Origin: Deroplatys truncata
Lineage: Eukaryota > Arthropoda > Insecta > Mantodea > Mantidae
NCBI GenBank assembly: GCA_030765065.1
Contig: CM060975.1
Coordinates: forward strand, 198,060,507-198,124,506
Direction of reading: 5' to 3'
DNA length: 64,000 nt
Below, piece after piece: positions 21,792 through 33,330 of the stretch. Both the position numbers and the translations under genes were made by a program. The notes under the pieces are model-generated. The model did not search any database and was not told the origin of the DNA. It saw only the letters and a list, made by a program, of their open reading frames with translations. The stretch's first letter is position 1. Every line of letters starts with the position of its first letter.

Positions 21792-22489
21792 TTGTGTGTG
21801 TGTGAAGGGTACAGCTCAAAAAGGAAAAGTGAATAAATAAGAAACCTGGTACTTAGTTTATACCTTCCATAGATGCGACACGAAGATTTTAAAGTCACAA
21901 TCCCCCCACCCCAACTACCCTTTACATGGAACATTTTTCGAATTTTTTCATTTTCTCAAAATAGCTCTAAGGATTTTGTTTAATATATCATATATTAAAG
22001 ATATTCACATGACAAATAAATGTATGCCTTGAATTTTTTGGAAATAGCTTGTATAATCCTCTTCACTCGGAAGGACTTCTGTATAACCTTGTATAACTGA
22101 CAAACGTTAAGTAATAGACGAAAACTTACTACAAAATGAATCTCTTTAAAACACAGAATTCATTTCAAATAACTTTTTGTAGCATCAGCCATTTCCGAGA
22201 TATTCGTTATAATGGTTCGAATTATTCAACACTTTGACATTCTTTTCAAATTGCCCATATTCTGTTGTTTCTCGCGTCAATTTAAGGTCAGCGTATAGTA
22301 TTCAGTTCTTAAGCATTTGGCTATCACTAATCCTTTTGTATGCATAATGAAATGTGTAATGCAGCTATTTCTGCAAACGTTTATCTCGATTATAATGAAG
22401 TAGATAGAAAAATAGGCTTTCGTAAGAATAGTTTTCATATTTTAATAAACGATAGAGGGTAGAGAAAGTAGTGTATATTACACATACGA
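21624..22489 (-). mobile_element. Helentron-like element B, near full length
   Basis: ACTTTCTCTACCACGTATAT at the left and GGTAGAGAAAGTAGTGTATA at the right. Internal signatures are GAATTTTTTGGAAATAGC, TTTCTCGCGTC and AAGCATTTGGCTATC. It contains an expanded (GT)n at 21752-21804. Confidence 0.75.
21752..21804. repeat. (GT)n microsatellite
   Basis: GT tract at the family's fixed internal position. Reading frames of repeated His-Thr in this area are its translation. Confidence 0.9.
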
Positions 22490-22566
22490 TTTTTTAAATC
22501 ATTACAGTATGTGACATTTTAAACATTTGAACCTTCTCCTTGGAACCATAGTTTTCACATAATGTA

Positions 22567-22873
22567 GAAATCCATAAGTGGTGAAGCTGGTGAATATGAA
22601 GATTTCGTACTCCCAGGCAGCAAAGATGTCATCTTTAGAAAGGACACACAGCCTGCGATCATCGAAAAAATAATGTTTTCGTTGTTAATTTATTTTCCTT
22701 GTTCCAATATATGTGATCTGAATCCCATAGAAGAGGCCAAGGTGAAACGAATGCATGGGAAAGGAAACGTAAAGGAAAGTGGGAAACTCAGTAATACTAC
22801 TGCAGATATTCATTTCACTCTTCTTCCTCCAGTGAAAATGAGCCTAGCTGCGAGGAGCGGCACCAACATTTGA
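22567..22873 (+). CDS. Open frame of unknown function, possible exon or element fragment
   Basis: About 101 sense codons without a stop, beginning after TAATGTAG and ending TGA. The only ATGs are internal (22673 is the first), so this is an exon-like or truncated frame. The translation starts ISGEAGEYEDFVLPGSKDV and contains ICDLNPIEEAKVKRM. Codon choice is balanced against the AT-rich flanks. I do not recognise a family. The upstream AG could be a splice acceptor, but the pyrimidine tract is weak. Confidence 0.25.
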
Positions 22874-23139
22874 GATGAGTGCGTATTGTTTAAAGGTAAA
22901 TATAATCATTCATTTGAGTAAGCGTTAACTTCTGATTTCACCTTATTTAGGGAGCTGTTTGCTTTAATCTAGCGAGAAAATATATACACCCCAAATTTGG
23001 CACTACTGCCGTCAGCGTAGCCAGAGGAGCGTGTCCAACGTCACATATATTACGCTATAGAGTGCATTTGTTACTGAATGACCGACTGACTGAATTCCTG
23101 CCAGGGACAATGAGCTGTTGGACAGACAGTAGTTACCAT

Positions 23140-24055
23140 TGAGAAGTAGGTGATGTTACGGGAGTTGTATTATAGTTCAACTGTTGGGCAGCCGAACACT
23201 TGAAATAGTTGCAACCGCACGTATAGTAAACAATTTCCGGTAGCCTTCGCCCCAAATGTATTTTCAGGTGGTCTTTGCCCCAAGTTTAAAAAATATTAGT
23301 ACTGTTTCTTTAAATACTATATATTTATGTTTGCCTCGGCTGCGTCAGTATTATTGTTAGAGACACGTTTTTTTAGCAGGGCGTGATGCGACAAGAATGT
23401 AGGCTTACACAGAGTATTATTTTACTTCACTCCTTTTACAAATACTTGATACGATTTAAATAACACTTCACTGATATAGAGAGCTGTGAGATTCTTTTTA
23501 TCAACTAATTACACTTTTTTTAACACGTAAACTTATTTTTCGTCTCACACGAATACATATTATATTTCTTGACGACACTTTTTGCGTCTGGTTAGTAACT
23601 CTGTCTGCAGGCAACTGACTTCTAAATTTGTAAATTTTGCTATATTTCAGTTTCTGATTGGCTAATCCTACTCCGATAGAATACCTTCATTTAACTAAAG
23701 CTTTTTTTCTGATTGTTGATTGGTTATTTTATAAACTGTCACTAAAATTACATTATAGTTACTCCAAGAATCACAAGTAGCACTGTTAAACTTTCTTACA
23801 CATTATTGACTCAAGGTTACCTCATTGTTTGCAACTTTTAACTTATTATTCTCACAGCTCCTACATTATTAAATTAAGTAATATATTCACATAACATTAT
23901 TACACATGGATACAATAATATAAGCATATGCAATGACTGTTACATACATATTACAAATTATTACATACACATATTGCTTCAAGGCGGGCTGTTATTGAGT
24001 TTATATATTATATAATTAGACTGAAAATCATTTAAGTGTTAAAAATACTGCCTCA
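23140..24055 (-). repeat. Solo LTR, family 1, with 4-bp target duplication
   Basis: 916 bp, homologous over its length to the LTR at 19108-20037 but inverted. The ends are TGAGAAGTAGG at left and ATACTGCCTCA at right (TG...CA). CCAT at 23136-23139 repeats at 24056-24059. The pair of TG...CA ends plus duplication shows a complete LTR left by LTR-LTR recombination. Confidence 0.9.
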
Positions 24056-24059
24056 CCAT

Positions 24060-24845
24060 ATGCCTAGATGTGGTAATCTTTTTTATTCTTCTTCCCAGCC
24101 TCTATCGCCAGTACAATTTTTATCGTCCTAATCTCTCTTCCACTCTGTATGGATTATATTCCAAATACAAGGAGGTATTCTGAATACTTTTTAAAACGAG
24201 GTCTAAATACCTACTGAATTTACCTCAAAGTAACTAAAATCGAAGAATTTAAGCCGTGAAGTTAGTGGGTTTCTACCTTTTCTGTATTTTAGAATAATGG
24301 GTTTTGGTAGTAAGAAGAAGAAGCAAACATAAAGCATTAAATCATAGAGCACATTCGTATTTTCTAATGGTTACTGAACTACTCTAGCCCTTTCATGCTT
24401 CACAGCATGGAAAAAAAGGTAGACATGCTGATACCTGACCGACTGTAACAAATGCATGGCGTCAAGCAGTTCTTTTGTTAAGTAAGGTACCAATTCAAGC
24501 GTGCAGCAAATGTGCAATCGGATTTACAGAGAAAATCTACTGTTTGATTAATGTTGCTTTTCAAATGTCAGAAGCGTTTTGCATACGCATAGCTAAAACG
24601 TATCACGTCTTGTAAGGGTTTTATCTGTACAAGGAATCTTCCGTGAAAGTATTGCCACAGCAATGGCTCAAAGTGACTCACTTTTATGTACATTCTAGTA
24701 CTGAACTTAAGGTGGTATTGCTGTTAGTGAAGGAAGCTATGTATTAAGACAATATACATCAGGGGTGGGCACTATAATTGAGCCGTTAGGTAGTGATGAC
24801 TGTACCAGTAAAAATATTGTGGGGAAATGCATATAAAATATTTTA
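24060..24845. other. Unassigned AT-rich stretch
   Basis: Nothing recognised; no frame over 60 codons. Confidence 0.4.
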
Positions 24846-25139
24846 CATTCTCTGCCACCTACTAGTGGGTACAGGAATTTTGCATTCCATTCACACATTC
24901 AAAGATTAGATATGGAGATTTCATAGGAAATACTTTAAGTCTCCTAAATCCCCCCCTCCAAAGGTTGTATCTAACGTGTCTGTGTATGTCTGTGAACAGT
25001 ATATAATATTTGGGTTATCTTCAGCGATTTCTGGATTCAAAGACAGTGCCGAAAGGCCTTAATATGTAGCTAAAGAATACAAAGCTTTACATTAGTCCAA
25101 AATCCCCTAACTGTGATGAATATAAGCAGTAAAAAACGT

Positions 25140-25622
25140 AAAGATACATATTAATGGACGGGGACCCGCAACCGGTGCTTCTACCGTGACCCCTGGGAGG
25201 GAGGAGTGAGTGGAGAGACCCGAAGGACGAGCAGATCCGGAAGACGACGTACGCAAGCATGGGTGGGTCCCTAACGTTTCCAGTTCGAACGCATCCGACG
25301 CCACCCAAACCCACCCCCAAGTCTCTATCCTCTGGGGATCCACCGAAGGGGCGCCCGCCAGCGAGAACTCGGAGACGCAGCCCGCCGAACACCGTCGCCT
25401 GGTCCTACAACCCTGAAACAGATGAGTGAAGGAAAGGATAGGTACAGGAAATAAGGGACAGGAAAATCGTGGTAGAAGAGGAACCATCCCTGCATTCACC
25501 TAACGACCCGAAGAAACCACGAAAAATCCATGGTTAGAGTGGGCGGTCTCCGGGAATCGAACCCGGAGCCTTCCGAATGCGAACCTCGCAAGTTATTGCG
25601 GAGCCATCTCACTCGATGTTGA
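25140..25622 (-). mobile_element. tRNA-derived SINE (long type)
   Basis: The minus-strand head at 25545-25620 reads GAGATGGCTCCGCAATAACT, then TTCGCATTCGGAAGG and GGGTTCGATTCCCGG (B box), followed by CCGCCCACTCTAACCATGG. The body matches the SINEs at 33783 and 52283 (CCATGGAC, GGTCCTACAACCCTGAAAC region). The B box is intact. Confidence 0.8.
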
Positions 25623-25932
25623 CAAACAGTGGAGTGCCCTTTATAATATGGGCATAATCGTCTTAAATGTTCGCTAAACAAGCTCCATTGCATGGAAAAA
25701 ACCTAAGAAAGGGAGTGCTGCCATAAACCTGAAAGCAAAAGTGACCGCCTGTCGTCTAGGGCAAGGGTGGCGAAAACGCTTCCCTTCCGCGAGCAGCGTT
25801 GCCTACCCGGAAACATTTATTCCGTTAAACTGAAGTTAAAATTCCGCTAAATCTTATTGTTGTTGTTTGCCCTCTTAAAAGTGAAATTGCAATGTACTGG
25901 TAACTAACAAAATTTTTTTCTATATCATGGTA

Positions 25933-25933
<1 letters not shown>

Positions 25934-25984
<51 letters not shown>
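25934..25984. repeat. (TTA)n microsatellite
   Basis: About 17 TTA units just downstream of the transposase C-terminus. Confidence 0.92.
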
Positions 25985-25987
<3 letters not shown>

Positions 25988-26021
25988 AATTTTAGATTCC
26001 ACTCACCATATTATTGTAGTT

Positions 26022-27093
26022 CTAGCCACAGCATTTCATTTTCCTCCTCATCGGAGAAATGTCTGTGTCGTATGCTCTCATGGTGCCGATTTCTCGGAGA
26101 ACATCCTCTGGCAGCTTGTAATCATGGCAACACTTGCCCAGACGATTAAGACCAGCTCTTATTGTAATCATGGCGTTCACCATAACAGTAGTTAGTATGT
26201 TACGCAATGATGCTTTTATCAAGTTTAACTGGCTAAATGCCCTTTCTATGTCTGCATTAGACCAGGGTAAAACCAGAAGAATTAAAGCCAGATACGAAAG
26301 GTCTTGGAAAGAATTTAAGACGCTACCATCCTTATATGATCTAACTTCATTCCAGAACGCCGCAATATTGTATATTTCTTTCCACTGCACGGTAGTGAGC
26401 TTCGACCACTGAAAGTCAATTTTGGTTACTGTAATGTCGGACAAGCCCATTTCCTTGGCCAACGATACTATCGGTTCTTTTATCGCTCGCAAGCATTCTC
26501 TCGGAGGAATTAAGGACACGTTTTGCAACACCTTCACATTTTGGGGCAAGCAGCGTTGCAACTCAGAAGCAAGGGAAACAAGAAAATGTTCATATCTTTT
26601 CCTTATAACATTTTCAACCTCGGATGAAATTTTGTTGGTGTTGTTCATATCTTGCAGCAAGACTTCGACTTCATGACCGAAGTATATTCTCCGCGACTTA
26701 TGTTTACGAACATCAGCTGTTAAAAGATCACTTCTGTACCCTGGTACAACAATTCTCCTAACGAGACCACTCATTAGTGAAACAACATCGTTTAGAAGCC
26801 GTGATTGGTCTGCAGAATTTGACTGAAATGCCTTATTTACCAGCTGACATTCTTACAATAAGGTTTCAGAAAAGTGAGGTAAATTTTGTTTATGTCATCA
26901 CTGTCATATTATAAAGAAGTTGAGCAGTATAGCATTTCTCATCAAGTGCTGCTATTTCAAAGTGCGTGTTTACTTCAAGCCACTGAGACAGAACACGAGA
27001 GACAGCCTCTAAAATAGACATCCAACGTGTGTTGCACTTCTGAACTATTTTAAGTGAATTAGCTCCGTCATTTATCTCATTACATATAAACAC
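26022..27093 (-). pseudogene. hAT transposase pseudogene, C-terminal two-thirds
   Basis: The upstream piece (27093 to about 26893) contains KCNTRWMSILEAVSRVL, the usual start of the hAT catalytic region. At least two frameshifts between 26890 and 26775 separate it from a 250-residue open frame ending at 26022. That frame carries the C-terminal hAT dimerisation domain around residues 155-210, including ALILLVLPWSNADIERAFSQ (family pattern P.SNA..ERxFS). No complete RNase-H-like triad can be traced. It belongs to the inner element. Confidence 0.85.
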
Positions 27094-28120
27094 GTTCCTC
27101 GCAGGACAGGAAGGTATACATAGATGTCATATTTCATTTGGTATTGTGCAATATGCACGCTTCATCACTTAGACTGAAATGGGTGTGTGGGAAGAGGGAT
27201 GTTTCATCTAGGATTTTTTTCCCACTAAATCTGATTTCTAATTATGTAATTGAAACAGTGTATTAAACAGAAAAATATTATTGTAGACAACAGTCCATAT
27301 TTTCGTTAAAAAATTCGTTGACCGCTAAATACAAAATTTCATCCGTTGGTGATGTGTAAAATCCGTCAAATTTAGCGGAAATTCCGCTAACTTGGCAACC
27401 CTGTCCGCGAGTCACCAAATATGCAACACGCACTGCATCACTCAGCAGCATGTGGAAAACAAAGGGACGGTGGCAGAGAGGGAACGGCGCCTACGAGTCA
27501 AAATGACTCGCGAGTCCCGTTTTCGCCACCTGTGGTCTAGGGTAAAGCATTAGTAATAATTCAAGCACAAAAAATGAAAACTCTGATAAATACCAAACTT
27601 CGTATTTAAGTCTGGCTTCTTTCAAGAATGGCTTCCAAAGATTGTCATGACATCCCCTCCTCATTCAAACTACCCTTTACGTGGAGGCAATATACTTATT
27701 TCTTATTTTCTGGGAAACTGCTCTAACGATTTTGAATAAAATGATATATTGGCATGACAAATATTACGCAAATTTTGATGACTGTAAAGTCCTACATTTT
27801 TGTTGAATTTCATATATCCGAAAAAAAGAGATACGGGTATAGTTTATTACAGAAAAGATCTAGAGCTTATTAAAATACAGAATATGTGTCAAATAACACT
27901 TTTGTGGCATCAAAGGTTTACCAGATATTTCTTGTAATTATTTTAAATTTGCTACATTACTCCTTTTGACGCTATGCCTGTTAATTTGTTTCTCATCAGT
28001 TTCGACAAAGTGAATGCAATATCAGAGCATTCGATTTGATTTTTAGCATTAGGCTGTCAGCCCGGCCTCGATAACTGCTTTCATAATAACATACTGAAGC
28101 CATTTCGTATCTATCATGAT

Positions 28121-29535
28121 ACCGTCGGGATGGCTCAGTCGGATACGGTGGTCCCTGGTTCGATCCTCGGCGACCGCTCACTCTCATCCATGGGGTTTTT
28201 CGGGATTTTCCCGGGTCGTCAGACAAATGCTGGAGTGGTTTTTTCGGCCCCCGAAATTCCTGTTCCTCCATTTCATTCATCCTTCATCCCGTTGCTCTTT
28301 TTCAGGATCTCGGAAGTGTTGAGCGAAGATCTACCAGGACAAGAGCCTAAGCCCATGCCGCCCTCCTGTACCCAGTGCTGGCGCCATCCGAGTGGCTCTC
28401 CAACCGTGGGAGTTTTCCATGAGGCCAATACCTTGAGTCTAAAAGGGCCCCCCCCGCTTACGCGAGGATAGAAGTGGATACACCACTTACGCGTGTCATC
28501 TCGAAAGGGGCGGCTACCGAAAACCTCTGTAGGGCTGACGGCAATCTAGCATACCGTCTACTAACTCTCACTCATGGCTGGTGCCGGAGAACATCGGGCG
28601 TCTCGCAACCCCCTGGGCGGAAAATCAAGCCAGGAGTACCCAACCTCCCACGAGTATCGGGAACCACTGCCCCGGCCGAGTCCAACCCAATCCGTACGAC
28701 TCCCCATTGGGAGGGGCTCGAATGTTCGGCCCGGCGTACTTCTAGTAACATCAGAAGTACCACGAGTGCTGAGGGTCCGCAGCGCCCGCACCACGGCTGC
28801 TGAAGGGGTGAGGATCTCGGAAGTGTTGAGCGAAGGTCAACCAGGGAAGAGCCATATCTGGAGTCTAATAAGCCCCCCTTGCGCAAGGATGGCAGTGGAT
28901 ACGCCACTTACGTCCGATCATCTCTGTAGGGCCCGACAGCAATTTAGTATGCCGTCTACCGGCTATCCAGGGCGGTACCGGAGGACATCGAGGCGTCTCA
29001 CAACCCCGCCTGCATGGGAACCCATTCAGACGTACCCAATCTCCCACGGGTTCGGAACCACTAATCCGCCGAGTTTAACCCAATCCGAACAACTCCCTGT
29101 CGGGAGGTACTCGAATGTTCGGCCTGACGTACTTCTAGTAACGTCAGAAGTACCACGAGTGCTCAGGATCCGCAGCGCCCGCACCACCACAGCTGAAGGG
29201 GTCGGAACGGCAATGGTGTTTTGGTGCAGCGTGATGCTCTGTGTGAACTCCCTCCGTCTCTCGGCTTTCGGTTGGCTGTCAGGATATCCGAACCCCTTGA
29301 GGAGCATTGGACCCCTTCTGTGTGAGGGTGGGGTCCCCGATCTACCTGTCTGCTGGGATGTATACTTCTGGAAAGCTAGGACCCTGTCATTGCCGTACCG
29401 CCGCTACCGGAACCGGCCGCCCGGTGTCTCAACTCGCCTCATTCTTCCTATCGGTGGCGCCCCCTTCTCCGTGGGGGCGTAGTTATAACATCCCTTCTGG
29501 ATCGGTGCCGAGTCACCTCCGTAACGGAAGATAAG
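28121..29535 (+). mobile_element. Giant tRNA-derived SINE with internal tandem expansion and 12-bp target duplication
   Basis: ATCTATCATGAT at 28109-28120 is repeated at 29536-29547. The head has GGATGGCTCAGTCGG (A box) and CTGGTTCGATCCTCG (B box). The 3' part (GGTGTTTTGGTGCAGCGTG to CCGTAACGGAAGATAAG) matches the 560-bp SINE at 9056. In between are two direct units, 28303-28811 and 28812-29199, both beginning GGATCTCGGAAGTGTTGAGC and containing TCGAATGTTCGGCC, GTACTTCTAGTAAC and CGCAGCGCCCGCACCAC. Total 1415 bp. A 302-codon open frame crosses the units but simply reads the GC-rich repeat twice. Confidence 0.88.
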
Positions 29536-29911
29536 ATCTATCATGATCAGGGTCCGGATTTTGATGACATTTCGTATTTTAAGTGTTGCATGATAGAGAT
29601 TGCTAATGTGTACATACATCCTTATCATGGGTTTCAAATTATAAAAATTATGATTACGTTCATTCTATGGCTATTTTATACCATTTTACGCGTCTATGAC
29701 CTCTGTTTTAGAAATGGAAACTATACGCTGGCCTTAAAATTCCCTACTCTTTCCATGACATCGCGATAAACAACTGAAAATCGACAGGACTTTGAAAGAT
29801 TGGCTAGGTATTCAATTATTGGAACCATTAACAACGGATATCTCGGAAATGACTGATGACACAAAAAAGTTATTTGATATGGAATTGTGTATTTTAAAGA
29901 GATACAGTTTT

Positions 29912-30726
29912 ACTTTCTCTACTACGTACAGTTAGAGGAAGTATTGCGTTCCACCCAAAAGTTCGATACCGAGAGTTCACTGAAAATACATGTTTTAAGG
30001 TCCCCTGAATCCAAATAAAGAATTTTGGAAACATGTCCATGTGTCTGTGTGTGAACAGCATAACTCAAAAACTAAAAGTCGGATAAATACCAAACTTAGC
30101 GTTGAGTTTAGTACCTTTCAAGGATGCGACACGAAGATTTTCAAGAAAATCCTCCCGCCCCAGACAACCCTTTGCATGAAATATTTTTCGAAATTTTTTA
30201 TTTTCTCAAAAATGGCTCTTAACGATTTTGATTAAAATATTGTATGTTCAAGATATTTTCATGTAAAATGAATTGTATATCTTGAATATTCTGGGAATGC
30301 CCCCAAAATCCTCTTCATTCTGAATAACTTTCGCATAACTGGTAAACCGTAAGAGATAGACAAAATTTTACCATACAAAATTGTAGATCTTGTTAAAACA
30401 TAGTTTGTCATTTACATGTTTTTTGTGGAGCGAATCATTTCCGAGATATTCCTTATTTGTTTGAATTTTCTAATACTTATACTTTTTCTCAAATGGGAAT
30501 TCGTTATTCGTTTTTTTTTATGTCCGGACATGCAAAGAGAATGGAATTCTCCACGTGGCAACCAGTTCTTAAAGGATTTGACTATTGCTTAAAGCCTACC
30601 ATATTCTCCTTGCACCTATAAGAAGATTAGCAATAAGATAGTTTATCTTGATTAACATGAAAATAAGCGTTTGTAAAAATAGTTTGTACAAGAGTGCAGA
30701 AAGTCTTGTGAAAGCAACACATCAGA
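29912..30726 (-). mobile_element. Helentron-like element A, nested
   Basis: Left end ACTTTCTCTACTACGTACAG; right end AAAGCAACACATCAGA. It lies in the T run of a B copy: host CAGTTTT on the left, TTTTTTGTG on the right. That is one of the cleanest views of insertion into a T-rich target. Confidence 0.8.
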
Positions 30727-30750
30727 TTTTTTGTGTAGTACTTTTCATCT

Positions 30751-31680
30751 TGAAGTGGTATATTTGTTAGTAGTTGGAAGATGCTTCATGTTTATCTGCA
30801 CAACGTATGGAAGCCAATTTGTCGCGGTCACTTCGTGTTATCTTATTTCTGAGCGCCTGTTATTGTTTTACTACTTTGAATGTTGGGTTCATTGTCCTCC
30901 GGCTAGCTATTATTTCTCGGTCGAGCAAATCTCTTGATCAAGGTGTGTAAACGGAAAGGATTTGTTACTGATAGATAACCCTGATAAAAGAATTTGTTTT
31001 TACACTTTTATTACCGTCACGATTAAGTTCACATATTGACTCTTGATACACGCCAGACTGAAACTGTTATATTTTCTAATATCACTATAATCACTTATTT
31101 ACTGCACATTATTAATTCGCGTGTTTCACATTTATAACAAACTTTAAGACGCGAGAGATTCTGTAGAATTGCGTAACGTGTACTTTATGTATGCTTCCGT
31201 TGAACTACGCGACGTATAACTCACGAATACTTATGTTGAACTGATCGACTTATTACACGCGAATGCTTCTGTTGGACTGACGAAATCTGCCTCTGACTTT
31301 AGCTTTTTATATTCCCACCCCCGGATATGCCTAAAGATTATAACCGAGCTGCTATTGGTTAATAAAACGCGCCAACATTAGCGTCTATTTTTATATCCAA
31401 TCAAAATTACGAACACAAATGCTCTAGGGAAAATATTCCCGCTATTTCTAAGAAAAGCGCGCCAATCTGACGTCATTTGTTTGTCTCTTCTAATTAATAT
31501 TCAACTCACCCCCTCGCTCATTGTTATCCGCTCTTATTGTCAGTTTCAGTGAGGTCGTGTAAAGTTATTTCCTAACAATGCATATAATTAACAAACATCT
31601 CAAATCAATGTCATACAATAATGCTTATTTACACTACAATCACTCTGGCATTTACGTTATTGTGATACAAATTACTGTCA
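30751..31680 (-). repeat. LTR, family 2 (solo-LTR-like)
   Basis: 930 bp bounded on plus by TGAAGTGG and ACTGTCA (TG...CA), dropped into a Helentron. On the minus strand it has a TATA box ATATAAAAAG at about 31303-31313, a poly(A) signal AATAAA (31007-31012 on plus as TTTATT), and AGCTAGCCGGAGG near its 3' end. The same blocks recur in order at 46922-48007. Flanks CATCT / CAATC are only an imperfect duplication. Confidence 0.72.
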
Positions 31681-32192
31681 CAATCTATCTCTTAACGTTT
31701 ACCAGTTATACAGGATTATACAAAGTTCTTTCGGAATGAAGTGGACATCACAGGCTATTCCTAGAAAATTCAAGATATACAGTTTATTTGTCACGTAAAT
31801 ATCCTTAATATAATGTATTTTAATAAAAATTGTTGGAGTCAGTCTGTAGAAACTAAAAATTTCGCAAGGTTTTCGATGTAAAGGTAATTTGCGGTGGGTG
31901 GATTTTCTTTAAAATCTTCGTGTTGCATCTTTGGAAGGTACTGAAGTTTGGCGTTTATCGGACTTTTCGTTTTCGAGTTACGCTATACACAGGCACACAC
32001 ACATACGAACCGTTTTCTAAAAATGTTTTTTGGGTTCAAGGGGCCTCAAAACATGTATTTATGGTGAAGTCGTGGTATAGATTTTTGGATGGAACGCAAT
32101 GCCATCTCTACCTATGGACGTGGTAGAGTAAGTAAAAAAATTGTGAATTAAAGGATTCAACAAAAATAGGATCATGATCTATATAGGAATCG

Positions 32193-32618
32193 ATGGCAAG
32201 AAAGGAGGAAGGAAGGAAATACCGATTAGATAATTTAATGCAAATTGAAGTGCGGATTCTGCTAGTTTCAAAGTATGCAATTGCATTAAGCTTAAAGCTT
32301 GCTGGATGGCTTCTGATCTTAGAAATCAGTGTCAGAAGAATTTATATTCCTCTGGAAGTGTACCAAAGGAATTATTATCAAGATTTTGCTCGCTGGGTCA
32401 GGCGACAGGTTGTCTGGCGTGGTAAGATCTCATTATCACGATATTCCGCGTGGGTTTTGTGGTCTGCCCTTATAAAGTGCAGCTCCATCGCCCGCACGCC
32501 CACCGTGCCCACGCTTACCTTACATGGTGCATCCTCCCAAGAATCCTGTTTTACCACCCAGCTCGACCGGAGAAAAACGAATGCAATTTATAGGTTAAAC
32601 GTGAGCATCCTGAATTAG
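32193..32618 (+). CDS. 141-codon ORF, unknown
   Basis: It opens ATGGCAAGAAAGGAGGAAGG and ends LNVSILN. There is an SLKLAGWLLILEI hydrophobic patch, but no domain or family is recognised. The second half is unusually GC-rich for the area (ATCGCCCGCACGCCCACCG). It has no detectable repeat copy in the window. It may be chance or a remnant of an unidentified element. Confidence 0.2.
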   Translation: MARKEEGRKYRLDNLMQIEVRILLVSKYAIALSLKLAGWLLILEISVRRIYIPLEVYQRNYYQDFARWVRRQVVWRGKISLSRYSAWVLWSALIKCSSIARTPTVPTLTLHGASSQESCFTTQLDRRKTNAIYRLNVSILN

Positions 32619-33204
32619 CTAGAGCAGTAAAAAGATGTTCCAACGATAACCTAAGGCATGAGAGCAAGTTATTCCAAGTGATTCATCAGTAAAATAGTAG
32701 CCACAATAATTGTCAGTCAGAACAGTTCTCCCACTCTCCCATAACTTTTCTGTAGTTTTGAGATGCTTTATATAACGTGTTTATTTAATATCTATACCGG
32801 CATTTATTTGTATGAACCAAAAAATACCCAATACGTGCAGTATAGATTGAAATATGCGAAAACATTTCGCTCATTTTGTACTCATTTGCCGTAATCTATA
32901 GAAAAATATCATTTTTGGATAGTTGACACTAAAGGTAGTACTTTAAATATGAGCCACTCATACAAAAAATGAAGATTATAGTACTCAGTGGAATAAGATT
33001 TGCATGAAACTCGTTGTCACCACTCTTGTTTCTTATTTCTCTATTTATTTTACGTCGCTTTTGCTACATAATGATATCGCGACGTATCTGTTAAGAGATA
33101 TCTCGTGGATCGGGTGTGGCAGACCTTCCAGGTATCATCCCTGGTACCAGTTCGCTTTACTTTGTCATATGCCCATAGAGGCATCTGCATAGCAGCTGTA
33201 CCTC
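32619..33204. other. Unassigned AT-rich stretch
   Basis: Nothing recognised beyond short frames. Confidence 0.4.
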
Positions 33205-33330
33205 TGCTTCTAAAACTTCCGGGCAGATGGCACTAGGATGCTCCACGAAACCACGAAAAAAAAACCTCAGGTAGATTGGTCGACGCGCACGGGATTTGAA
33301 CCCGTGACCTCCCGAATGCGCGCCACAGAT
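33205..33330 (-). mobile_element. tRNA-derived SINE fragment
   Basis: The minus strand reads CGCATTCGGGAGGTCACGGG, GGTTCAAATCCCGTGCG (good B box), then a GTTTTTTTTTCGTGGTTTCG body and ATCTGCCCGGAAG. Truncated to about 125 bp. Confidence 0.7.

Larger units (their letters stand above)
25794..27403 (-). mobile_element. hAT transposon (inner), degenerate
   Basis: The ends are CAGCGTTGCCTACCC at left and CAACCCTG at right (reverse complement CAGGGTTGCCAAG). The 8-bp duplication TCCGCGAG is exact at 25786-25793 and 27404-27411. It encodes a broken hAT transposase on the minus strand and contains a (TTA)n tract at 25934-25984. At 1610 bp it lacks the N-terminal BED region, so it is internally deleted. 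Confidence 0.9.
25762..27534. mobile_element. hAT MITE (outer), interrupted by a larger hAT
   Basis: The left end is CAAGGGTGGCGAAAACG; the right end reverse-complements to CACAGGTGGCGAAAACG. The exact 8-bp duplication GTCTAGGG is at 25754-25761 and 27535-27542. Without the inner element it is only about 155 bp, a typical hAT MITE. The inner element sits between 25793 and 27404. Confidence 0.9.
24846..27995 (-). mobile_element. Old Helentron split by a SINE and an hAT nest
   Basis: 24846-25007 has the degenerate 3' end (TTTACATTCTCTGCCACCTA) through GTCTGTGAACAGTA. The next consensus segment resumes only at about 27552 with CACAAAAAATGAAAACTCTG and GATAAATACCAAACTTCG, continuing to 27995. 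The 2.5 kb gap contains a SINE (25140-25622) and the hAT pair (25762-27534). Confidence 0.55.
29700..32140 (+). mobile_element. Helentron-like element B, split by a Helentron A and an LTR
   Basis: 29700-29911 carries the middle part (ATACGCTGGCCTTAAAATTC, CGGATATCTCGGAAATG). 30727-30750 carries the next TTTTTGTGTAGTACTTTTCA. The rest resumes at 31681 with ATCTATCTCTTAACGTTTAC and runs to the 3' end GGTAGAGTAAGTAA at about 32140. The two gaps contain a minus-strand A copy and an LTR. Confidence 0.68.

Noticed and set aside
28574-29482. 302-codon plus-strand ORF, longest in the window
   Set aside because: It lies wholly inside a GC-rich tandemly expanded SINE. The repeated peptide arises because both DNA units happen to share phase, and no such frame is kept in sister SINEs.
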